This document shows, piece after piece, positions 7,057 to 13,338 of a DNA stretch of 13,338 nucleotides. The DNA lies in the NCBI GenBank assembly GCA_002471345.1, contig DKPS01000270.1, positions 1 through 13,338 on the forward strand, written 5' to 3'. The position numbers and the translations under genes are program-made. The notes beneath the pieces are model-generated. The model was not told the origin of the DNA. It saw only the letters and a program-made list of their open reading frames with translations, and made no database searches. Within the stretch, counting starts at the first letter, position 1. Each line of letters starts with the position of its first letter. This DNA comes from Saprospiraceae bacterium UBA7328 (GTDB lineage: Bacteria > Bacteroidota > Bacteroidia > Chitinophagales > Saprospiraceae).

Positions 7057-7264
7057 ATGAAGAAGAATTTAATCCTATTCTTTACTCTATCTATACTTCT
7101 AAGTTGTAACTAAAAAGGGACTAAATTTCAAATAGATTCTACCAAAGAAAGAGTTGCAATTAATCAATCGATTCTTTAATGGCTATTGTCAATAGGCAAT
7201 AAGTCATTTAAATCAAGAACAAAATGAAAGAACTATTGAGCGTGAACAAATAATCAAAAGGTAA
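7057..7264 (+). pseudogene. Broken small lipoprotein gene
   Basis: From the ATG at 7057 the sequence reads MKKNLILFFTLSILLSCN, a textbook lipoprotein signal with LLSC as lipobox, and then stops at TAA 7111. The same frame continues KGTKFQIDSTKERVAINQS to a second TAA at 7177. A shifted frame takes over as RFFNGYCQ, TAG at 7193, then AISHLNQEQNERTIERE up to a TAA at 7262. Pieced together this is a short lipoprotein of about 70 residues with two nonsense changes and one frameshift near 7165-7177. The family is not recognised. It ends three bases from the end of the convergent leuA gene, and no terminator fits between them. Confidence 0.6.
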
Positions 7265-7267
7265 TTA

Positions 7268-8965
7268 TCATTCTAGTATCTTCTCTTTTTTCATAATGAC
7301 CTGAGCTCTATTATATGCAGAGACTAAGGCATTCACTCCTGATCTACGGATGCTTGTATGCACACCACAGCCCCAAAATTTTATATCGGGATCAGATTTA
7401 AGAGATATTTGGATGTATGAAACAGAGGTAGATGCTGAAGTTTGCCCTATAGAATGTGAACGATATTCTTCTAAGTTAAAATCCTTCCACCCTTGTTGTT
7501 TCATGACATAAACTACCGAATTTATAGGCCCATTTCCCTTCCCTTTGAGTTCCATCTCTTTTCCATGATGAGAGAGGACTACGTTTGCATGAACTTCATC
7601 ATCGGTTAATTCAATAATGCGATATTGTAAAAGCTCAATAATGTCTTTCCGATTGACGAATTCCTTATGGAATTCAGCTTCTATTTCTTTAAATGACAAC
7701 TCCCGTCCGTATGAATCTGCAAGACTATTAATATGTAATCCTACCTCGGGATGCATTTTCTTGGGCAAGTCGAAATCAAATTCTCTTTTCAGAATATAAG
7801 CAACACCTCCTTTACCACTTTGACTATTAATTCTGATTATGGCTTCATAACTTCTGCCTATATCAATTGGATCAACAGTAAGATAAGGTACTGCCCATTC
7901 TACTTCATCACCATTCCTGAGATCCATACCTTTCTTAATAGCATCCTGATGACTTCCACTAAAAGCTGTAAATACTAACTCTCCTGCATATGGATGTCTG
8001 GAATGAATTCCCATTCCAGTTGTATCCTCATAGGTTTTACGAATAACATCAATATTTGAAAAATCTAATCCTGTCTGTACCCCATGACTATTTAAGTTCA
8101 GTGCCACTGTAGTGATATCCAAATTACCAGTTCGCTCACCATTTCCGAATAGGGTTCCTTCGACACGATCAGCTCCAGCTAAAAGTCCTAATTCTGTAGA
8201 GGCTACACCTGTACCTCTATCATTATGCGTGTGAAGACTTACAATTACCGTCTCTCTATTCTTGATTGTTCGACAGAACCATTCTATTTGATCAGCGTAA
8301 GTATGGGGCATATTCCATTCCACAGTAGATGGAAGATTTAGAATCATTTTGTTTTCAACTGAAGGTTGCCAAACATCCATTACAGCTTCGCATACCTCAA
8401 GTGCAAAATCCTCTTCCGTATCAGTAAAACTTTCTGGTGAATACTCTAGCTTAATGTTAGTATGAGGAACCTCTGACAAAAGAGATTTGATCAATTTAGT
8501 GCCTTCTACAGCGATTGACTTAATTTCATCTTTACTTGCATTACTGAAGGTAATCCTACGCTGTAGTATGGATGTGGAGTTATACAAATGCACAATTGCA
8601 TTCTTAACACCATTCAAAGATTCAAATGTCCTACGGATTAGGGGCTCTCGAGCTTGAACAAGTACCTGAATAGTTACATCTTCTGGAATTAAGTTATCAT
8701 CTACAAGTTTTCTCAAAAAATTAAACTCTGTATCCGAAGCTGAAGGAAATCCTACTTCAATTTGCTTGAATCCTATAGAAACCAACTGTTCGAACAGTTT
8801 CACTTTTTGTTCTATGTTCATTGGTACAGGAAGAGCTTGATTTCCATCTCTTAAGTCCACGCTGCACCAAATCGGGGAACGCTCTAATTTGCTATTAGGC
8901 CATTGACGATCGCTCAGGACAATTGGTTGAAATGGTTTGTATTTATTTATGCTCGACTCCTTCAT
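7268..8965 (-). CDS. leuA: 2-isopropylmalate synthase, long form
   Basis: The 565-residue enzyme condenses acetyl-CoA with 2-oxoisovalerate to 2-isopropylmalate, the first committed step of leucine synthesis in the cytosol. The N-terminal HMGL-like TIM barrel shows VDLRDGNQA (36-44) with the metal Asp, SLHTHNDRGTG (243-253) with the HxHND metal ligands, and LFGNGERTGNLD (272-283). The C-terminal part (about 430-565) matches the LeuA allosteric domain, ending with GQTSASTSVSYIQISL and SIRRSGVNALVSAYN, so leucine feedback inhibition is expected. Length and the DRQWP opening identify the long LeuA type known from Actinobacteria and some Proteobacteria, not the roughly 500-residue form common elsewhere. 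No other leu or ilv gene is in view. It lies 126 bases downstream of uxuA on the same strand, which is loose for an operon. Start ATG at 8965 fits the family. Confidence 0.95.
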   Translation of the reverse strand: MKESSINKYKPFQPIVLSDRQWPNSKLERSPIWCSVDLRDGNQALPVPMNIEQKVKLFEQLVSIGFKQIEVGFPSASDTEFNFLRKLVDDNLIPEDVTIQVLVQAREPLIRRTFESLNGVKNAIVHLYNSTSILQRRITFSNASKDEIKSIAVEGTKLIKSLLSEVPHTNIKLEYSPESFTDTEEDFALEVCEAVMDVWQPSVENKMILNLPSTVEWNMPHTYADQIEWFCRTIKNRETVIVSLHTHNDRGTGVASTELGLLAGADRVEGTLFGNGERTGNLDITTVALNLNSHGVQTGLDFSNIDVIRKTYEDTTGMGIHSRHPYAGELVFTAFSGSHQDAIKKGMDLRNGDEVEWAVPYLTVDPIDIGRSYEAIIRINSQSGKGGVAYILKREFDFDLPKKMHPEVGLHINSLADSYGRELSFKEIEAEFHKEFVNRKDIIELLQYRIIELTDDEVHANVVLSHHGKEMELKGKGNGPINSVVYVMKQQGWKDFNLEEYRSHSIGQTSASTSVSYIQISLKSDPDIKFWGCGVHTSIRRSGVNALVSAYNRAQVIMKKEKILE

Positions 8966-9014
8966 GCCTATGTTACAACTATTCTGTTTTGAATTGATTT
9001 CCTAATTACAAAAG

Positions 9015-9082
9015 CTTCCAAGGTCTAAAAAAGATTACAATTACTAATGCTTGTATTATAAAATATGTCTTATCCTTGGAAG
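9015..9082. repeat. Inverted repeat between uxuA and leuA
   Basis: CTTCCAAGG at 9015-9023 and CCTTGGAAG at 9074-9082 are perfect 9-bp inverted copies about 50 bases apart. They fill the uxuA-leuA spacer, starting ten bases behind the uxuA stop. The arms could pair in the transcript, or they could be two half-sites for a regulator of leuA. No T run makes it a classical terminator. Confidence 0.45.
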
Positions 9083-9091
9083 AAAACGCTA

Positions 9092-10303
9092 TTATAATAA
9101 GTCAATTAAATCTTTACCCTTCCGCATTTCTTCCCTCATTCTCATTATTCCCATTTCAAGACCTCTTAACTCCGCCAAACCTCTTAATCTCCCTATGGCT
9201 GAATATCCAGGATTAGTCTTTTTATTTAGATCATCAAGCATTCTATGACCATGATCAGGTCGCATTGAAATAGATATATCTCGTCTCTGCTGTATACTTA
9301 AAAGCTCCTTCATTACAGCATACATATCCACATCACCATCCAAATGATCAGTTTCATGGAAATTCCCATTTTGATCTCTTTTTGTAGATCTCAAATGAAC
9401 AAAATGTATTCTTTGTCCAAATTCTTTAATCATATCTTCTAACTGGTTACTTTCTCTAACCCCAAACGAGCCTGTACAAAAACATAGGCCATTATTTTTA
9501 CTATTGGTCGAATTTAATATTGCTCTGATATCATGTGCTGTGCTGACTACTCTTGGCAAACCAAACAAACTAAATGGAGGATCATCAGGGTGTATTGCTA
9601 ACTGTACACCTTCAGCAACAGCCACTGCTGTAATTTCCTTTATAAAATGGATAAGATTGGATCTAAGTTTTTCCTTATCGATTCCTCTATAAGTGTCAAG
9701 AACAGATTGAAAAGCAGGAAGCGTCTCTACCTCTTGTGCCATCGATCCTGGTAATGCTGATATAACATTATTAGTTATGCTTATTTTCTCATTATCTGTC
9801 ATCCCTTGGAAGCGATTCTCTGCAATCTCTATTTCCTCCTTATTGTATTGATCAGAAGCTCCTGGCCTATTTAATATATGCATATCAAAAGCCATAAAGG
9901 CTGCTTTTTCAAACCTCAATGCAGTAGATCCATCTGACATTTTATAATCCAAATCTGTCCGAGTCCAGTCCACTACAGGCATGAAATTGTATGTCACGGT
10001 TTGTATTCCACACCTTCCTAAGTTTGAAATACTCTTTTTATAGTTTTGTATGTAATGCTCGAATTTTCCTGTTTGCCTTTTTATGTCCTCATGTACAGGA
10101 ATACTTTCTACCACCGACCATTCAAGACCTGCACTTTCAATAAGTTCTTTGCGCCTTTTAATCTCATCCATCGGCCATATTTCTCCATGCGGGACATGAT
10201 GCAAGGCAGTCACTATCCCAGTTGCCCCAGCTTGTATTATATCACTAAGGCTTACAGGGTCATCTGGACCATACCATCTCCATGTCTGTTTTATTCTTCT
10301 CAT
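9092..10303 (-). CDS. uxuA: Mannonate dehydratase
   Basis: The 403-residue enzyme dehydrates D-mannonate to 2-keto-3-deoxygluconate in the glucuronate branch of hexuronate catabolism, in the cytosol. Family marks are [19 protein letters not shown] at the start, [10 protein letters not shown] (34-43), IHPDDPP (237-243), CFCTGSFG (274-281), HFVHLRS (300-306), SMRPDHGH (346-353) and [18 protein letters not shown] (364-381). The likely metal ligands are H238, C276, H303 and the Asp/His of RPDHGH. Length is normal and the gene looks intact. Its usual partner, fructuronate reductase (uxuB), is not in the window, nor is a GntR- or LacI-type regulator. It starts at ATG 10303, back to back with the broken DUF1761 gene. 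In alga-associated bacteria this enzyme serves the use of glucuronate-bearing polysaccharides; that link here is inference. Confidence 0.95.
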   Translation of the reverse strand: MRRIKQTWRWYGPDDPVSLSDIIQAGATGIVTALHHVPHGEIWPMDEIKRRKELIESAGLEWSVVESIPVHEDIKRQTGKFEHYIQNYKKSISNLGRCGIQTVTYNFMPVVDWTRTDLDYKMSDGSTALRFEKAAFMAFDMHILNRPGASDQYNKEEIEIAENRFQGMTDNEKISITNNVISALPGSMAQEVETLPAFQSVLDTYRGIDKEKLRSNLIHFIKEITAVAVAEGVQLAIHPDDPPFSLFGLPRVVSTAHDIRAILNSTNSKNNGLCFCTGSFGVRESNQLEDMIKEFGQRIHFVHLRSTKRDQNGNFHETDHLDGDVDMYAVMKELLSIQQRRDISISMRPDHGHRMLDDLNKKTNPGYSAIGRLRGLAELRGLEMGIMRMREEMRKGKDLIDLL

Positions 10304-10461
10304 TTTTTAATGGTTTTATACTGGACGCCCATTCTCATAAATGTATTCCTTGCTTCAACATTCGACACAATTATACTTGTTAAGGTCTCGAATTCTACAC
10401 ACTAACCCAGAAAACTTATCTTCCCTAGAGCAAAATTTCGTTTTTTCTATTCAAAAAATAA

Positions 10462-10964
10462 ATCAACTTCTTCGCATTATTGGCATCGGTGTTTATTCCA
10501 ATGATTATGGCCTTCATTTGGTACCATGAGAAAGCATTCGGAAAGGCATGGGCTGCAGGGGCAGGTATGACAGAAGAAAAAATGAAAAGTGGCATTGTGC
10601 CTCTTATTTTTGGAATAGCTTTTTTATTCTCACTTCAATTAGCATTGACTATGAACTTTCAAGCCGTACATGATGCTCAAGTCTTAGGAGCAACTCATTA
10701 TGCTACAGATGGCACTATGAAGCCAGAATCTGGTTCTGAATTGGCTCTATGGGTGGATTATTTTCAAGAGAATCTCGCTCTGTCAAATCACACTTTTAGT
10801 CATGGAGCGACTCATGGGTTGATCATTGGCCTTATGCTTATCTTCCCTATTATCTTGAATAATGCTTTGTTTGAACGAAGAGGATGGTATATACCTTAAT
10901 CAATGCAGGTTATTGGATTATTTGTCTTGCCATTATGGGAGGTATCATTGCTGCATGGCGTTAA
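10462..10964 (+). pseudogene. DUF1761 membrane protein gene, start lost and frameshifted
   Basis: The reading frame gives a nearly complete DUF1761 protein of four membrane helices: FIWYHEKAFGKAW, MTEEKMKSG, HYATDGTMKPE and HTFSHGATHGLIIG are family features. Two lesions are visible. The family start (M-NFxALL) should fall at 10462, but the codon is ATC and is preceded by TAA at 10459; the first possible start is a TTG at 10480, which would cut into helix 1. Near 10890 a one-base deletion ends the frame at a TAA (10897) after ERRGWYIP. The true C-terminus continues in another frame as TLINAGYWIICLAIMGG and IIAAWR to TAA 10962, removing helix 4 from the readable product. The gene diverges from uxuA and is probably dead, though recently so. 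If TTG 10480 were used, a 139-residue product would result. Confidence 0.8.
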
Positions 10965-10979
10965 TAAAATTATAATAAT

Positions 10980-11024
10980 GAAACCCTACTCTTGATGAAA
11001 TTGAGATTAGGTGTTTCTAATTTT
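10980..11024 (+). terminator. Likely terminator behind the DUF1761 gene
   Basis: GAAACCCTA (10980-10988) pairs with TAGGTGTTTC (11008-11017) with one bulge, extended by CTC/GAG inside, followed by TAATTTT. It sits 15 bases after the old DUF1761 stop codon. Confidence 0.5.
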
Positions 11025-11365
11025 GAGCTTTATCTACTTACCTAAAATCCAATTAGTCTATTATCCTAATGTTTGATCACATACTAATCTGCACAAATCT
11101 TTATGTTGTTACAATGATGACTAAATTCATTTCTCACCTGTTAATTTTCCTCTTCGTCAAAAACATCTAGTTCAGGTTAAAGAGCCTATAGTAGTCTCAT
11201 TTCTGCTATTATGTAAGCTGTTTGTCATTTTTTGAATAAAATCCGACTCGCCCTGTTTAGGGTCAAATCTCTATTTCTTGTCATTTATACTACTAAGTAT
11301 CCTACAAACAGAGATATATTCTTAATTAATAATGGATACAAAACAAAATATGTAAAAGAATTCCT
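11025..11365. other. A+T-rich spacer upstream of the metalloprotease
   Basis: No gene or RNA is recognisable in either strand. The promoter of the metalloprotease gene must lie here or further up, but no clear Bacteroidota TTTG / TAnnTTTG pair stands out. Confidence 0.5.
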
Positions 11366-11390
11366 ACAGAAACATCTCTATAATTTCTGT
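11366..11390 (+). promoter_or_regulatory. Leader hairpin before the metalloprotease start
   Basis: ACAGAAA (11366-11372) and TTTCTGT (11384-11390) form a perfect 7-bp stem with an 11-base loop, ending 14 bases before the ATG. It would lie at the edge of the ribosome landing zone and could modulate translation; there is no Shine-Dalgarno motif to compare. Chance is possible in this composition. Confidence 0.3.
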
Positions 11391-11404
11391 TGCTAAGCGG
11401 CCTA

Positions 11405-13338
11405 ATGACAAAACGACTTATACTTTTCAAACTAATAGTTATAGTAGCTTTCTTACTTTCCTTCAACTCTACAAGTTGGTCTCAATCGAATGATGTAGAA
11501 ATTGAGGCAGATAAAGAATCAGATTTCGCAAAATCTGATTCAACGCCATATGAGTTATATAAAATATCACTCAAGAAAAAAGACTTTCAAAATTTAAATC
11601 AAGAAGATTATATAAAGTTCAAACTTAAACTGGGTGATAAGAATTGGAATGTCAAGTTATTTGAAATCAACATAGTTGCTCCAGAATACAGTAAACAACT
11701 TCATCAACAAGGAATATCAACCCCCACCACATTTGAAGGCACAACAAAGAAGGGCGGCAAAGTAAGACTCACGATAAATGATGATTTTATTTATGGTTAC
11801 CTGGAAGAAAATGGAGAAAAATATTTTATAGAACCAGGTTATTATTTTCTAAAAGATATAGCAAAAGACATATTTGCAGTTTACAACGCAAATGATTCTA
11901 CCATTCTTCACCATCAAAACGAGAACGCCTCACTGACTTGTGCGAATAGCCTTCCAATTATAAAAGGTCATGAAAAAAACCTAAAGAAAAATATTTCAGA
12001 CAAGCTTACAAGCAAAAATGCCGAACCTGTTTGCAGAGTCATGAATATCGCCATTGCTTCAGATCATACCATGTTTGAAAGGTATGGGAGTATTCAAAGA
12101 GTGCATAACCACAATATCGGTGTGATGAACAATGTTCAAGCAGACTTTGATGGAACTGGAGAAGATCCCTTTCTTGTAGACTTAGAAGTAGTAGCAGAAT
12201 ACTTTTCTGAAACACCTGAACAGAATCCTTATAACACGACCGGAGAAGATGCTGCAATTATGTTATCTGAATTTTCTTTTTGGGCAAATGGCGAAGGTTT
12301 CGGCACAGAAATAAATGTTAACGAATCATTCTCTTTAGCCCAACTGTGGACTGCTAAATCCATGACAATTAATGGGGAAGCCAATGTAATTGGTTTAGCA
12401 TTTACACCAGGTAACTTTAGTATAGTTGAAGATTATTTAGGTACAGACCAATATGGAAGCGCATGGCAATTAAGAATTTTAGCCGCTCATGAAATGGCTC
12501 ATAATTTAGGGGCTTATCATGACTTTGGAAATTGTTCAGATAATGGATTATCAATAATGTGGCCTTGTTTAAAAGGTAATACAAGCAATTGGAGTCCTCA
12601 GTCAATAAATTCCATCCAGAATAATCTAAACCAAAGAGGACTATCAAATTGTGAAGGAAATTCCTGTACAAATGGGGTAAAAGATATAGGAGAAGTAGGA
12701 ATAGACTGTGGAGGAGTTTGCCCCACTGATTGCTGTAATAATGGTATCCTGGACAATGGAGAAACAGAAATTGATTGTGGAGGACCCAATTGTGATTCTT
12801 GCCCATGTAGTGAAGACTTAACATTTGAAAGTCCACTCTTTTTAAATATACAGTTTGATGATTATCCCATAGAAACAAGTTGGGACATCAGATCTTCTGA
12901 TCAATCAATAATTTACTCTGGATCTAACTATTCACATAGAGATCCTGTTTATAGCAGTACTATCGGAATAACAGACTTAGAATTAAATGAATCCAATGGA
13001 TACACTTTGAATTTTTATGATAGTGTTGGAGATGGTATATGTTGTTATGAAGGAGATGGTGCATTTGTTCTTTATGACAATAGAGGTCGAACTATTGCAT
13101 CTGGTGGTGAATTCCAGTTTCGAGTTTCTTATTCTTTTTGTATTAATAATGAAGATCCTTGCAACAACGGAATTCAGGATATAAATGAAGAAGCAGCAGA
13201 TTGCGGGGGTCAATTTTCTGAACCTTGCATCCAAGGATGTATGGATCAAAGCGCTCATGACTACAATCCAGAAGCTCAAATCAGCTCCAATAGCTGCGAA
13301 ACTTGCTTTGATGGTATCAAAAATGGTGATGAAGTAAG
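11405..13338 (+). CDS. Secreted reprolysin-like metzincin, C-terminus beyond window
   Basis: The gene is open from ATG 11405 to the window edge (644 codons seen, no stop). A signal peptide (residues 1-27, ending near SWSQ) marks export. Residues 30-205 look like a propeptide. The catalytic domain (about 208-415) carries AAHEMAHNLGAYHD: zinc ligands H362, H366 and H372, catalytic E363, and a Met-turn SIMWPCL (M385), as in ADAM/M12B-type metzincins. Then come Cys-rich repeats of the form CxNGxxDxxExxxDCGGxC (421-443, 444-468, 586-608, one begun at 634), enclosing a beta-type module (470-580) with NFYDSVGDGICCYEGDGAFVL, and a GCMDQSAHDYNPEA unit (611-624). Such modules are typical of large exported Bacteroidota proteins that often end in a type IX secretion signal; that end is not visible. 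Likely role: extracellular proteolysis. It stands alone, about 440 bases from the nearest gene relic. Confidence 0.9.
   Translation, partial: MTKRLILFKLIVIVAFLLSFNSTSWSQSNDVEIEADKESDFAKSDSTPYELYKISLKKKDFQNLNQEDYIKFKLKLGDKNWNVKLFEINIVAPEYSKQLHQQGISTPTTFEGTTKKGGKVRLTINDDFIYGYLEENGEKYFIEPGYYFLKDIAKDIFAVYNANDSTILHHQNENASLTCANSLPIIKGHEKNLKKNISDKLTSKNAEPVCRVMNIAIASDHTMFERYGSIQRVHNHNIGVMNNVQADFDGTGEDPFLVDLEVVAEYFSETPEQNPYNTTGEDAAIMLSEFSFWANGEGFGTEINVNESFSLAQLWTAKSMTINGEANVIGLAFTPGNFSIVEDYLGTDQYGSAWQLRILAAHEMAHNLGAYHDFGNCSDNGLSIMWPCLKGNTSNWSPQSINSIQNNLNQRGLSNCEGNSCTNGVKDIGEVGIDCGGVCPTDCCNNGILDNGETEIDCGGPNCDSCPCSEDLTFESPLFLNIQFDDYPIETSWDIRSSDQSIIYSGSNYSHRDPVYSSTIGITDLELNESNGYTLNFYDSVGDGICCYEGDGAFVLYDNRGRTIASGGEFQFRVSYSFCINNEDPCNNGIQDINEEAADCGGQFSEPCIQGCMDQSAHDYNPEAQISSNSCETCFDGIKNGDEV
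12665..12808 (+). repeat. Two tandem Cys-rich 'DCGG' repeats in the metzincin
   Basis: Repeat 1 (12665-12733) reads C-TNGVKD-xxE-xxIDCGG-VC-xxxC and repeat 2 (12734-12808) reads C-NNGILD-xxE-xxIDCGG-xxCDSC. They lie directly head to tail after the catalytic domain. Related copies return at 13160-13228 and from 13304 to the edge, after a different module, so the protein alternates repeat and beta-module. Regular Cys spacing suggests disulfide-bonded, possibly Ca-binding stalk units. Confidence 0.7.

Noticed and set aside
9051..9248. Plus-strand open frames over the uxuA and leuA genes
   Set aside because: Both minus-strand genes are full length with conserved motifs; the overlapping frames have no family features.
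5244..10303. A polysaccharide utilisation locus linking sulfatase and uxuA
   Set aside because: There is no SusC/SusD pair, glycoside hydrolase, polysaccharide lyase or sensor in view, and the two genes are on opposite strands with leuA and gene relics between them.
12417..12878. Minus-strand open frame of 153 codons within the metzincin
   Set aside because: The + strand encodes an unmistakable zinc protease there; the opposite frame is rich in Leu, Tyr and His as expected from antisense reading.

Overview
The window looks like accessory chromosome from a low-GC member of the Bacteroidota, probably a marine Cytophagia- or Flavobacteriia-like organism. The evidence is an A+T-rich sequence, starts without Shine-Dalgarno motifs, a lipoprotein sulfatase, fragments of families common in that phylum (DUF6090, DUF1761, CPBP protease), and a secreted metzincin carrying the Cys-rich and 'DCGG' modules typical of that phylum's large exported proteins. 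The genus cannot be named from this.

Layout. Positions 1-640 hold a decayed IS1182-type transposase. Positions 644-2696 carry small accessory genes on the + strand: a MORN-type repeat protein, a DinB-fold protein, a broken small gene and a class I SAM methyltransferase, separated by hairpin-rich spacers. After a 480-base stretch without a gene comes a tight pair at 3181-4958, a phosphotransferase of the APH/EcKinase type and an inositol-monophosphatase/CysQ-type phosphatase, with a CPBP-protease fragment directly behind it. A lipoprotein S1 sulfatase occupies 5244-6830. Behind it lie two more gene remnants, a DUF6090 N-terminus and a small lipoprotein with stops and a frameshift. The minus strand then holds two intact metabolic genes, a long-form 2-isopropylmalate synthase (leuA) and a mannonate dehydratase (uxuA). 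Diverging from uxuA is a DUF1761 membrane-protein gene that has lost its ATG and has a C-terminal frameshift. The last 1.9 kb is the start of a large secreted metzincin (11405 to beyond the window) that is open to the edge.

How it fits together. The clearest functional link is the kinase/phosphatase pair, which is almost certainly co-transcribed. LeuA serves leucine synthesis. UxuA serves hexuronate catabolism and could be fed by degradation of uronic-acid polysaccharides, for which the nearby sulfatase would be a plausible but unproven partner. The most striking property of the window is gene decay: at least five separate remnants, several recognisable only from short conserved motifs, lie between intact genes. 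I found no convincing new multi-gene defence or mobile system. The most interesting items are the metzincin, the kinase/phosphatase pair and the series of dying genes.
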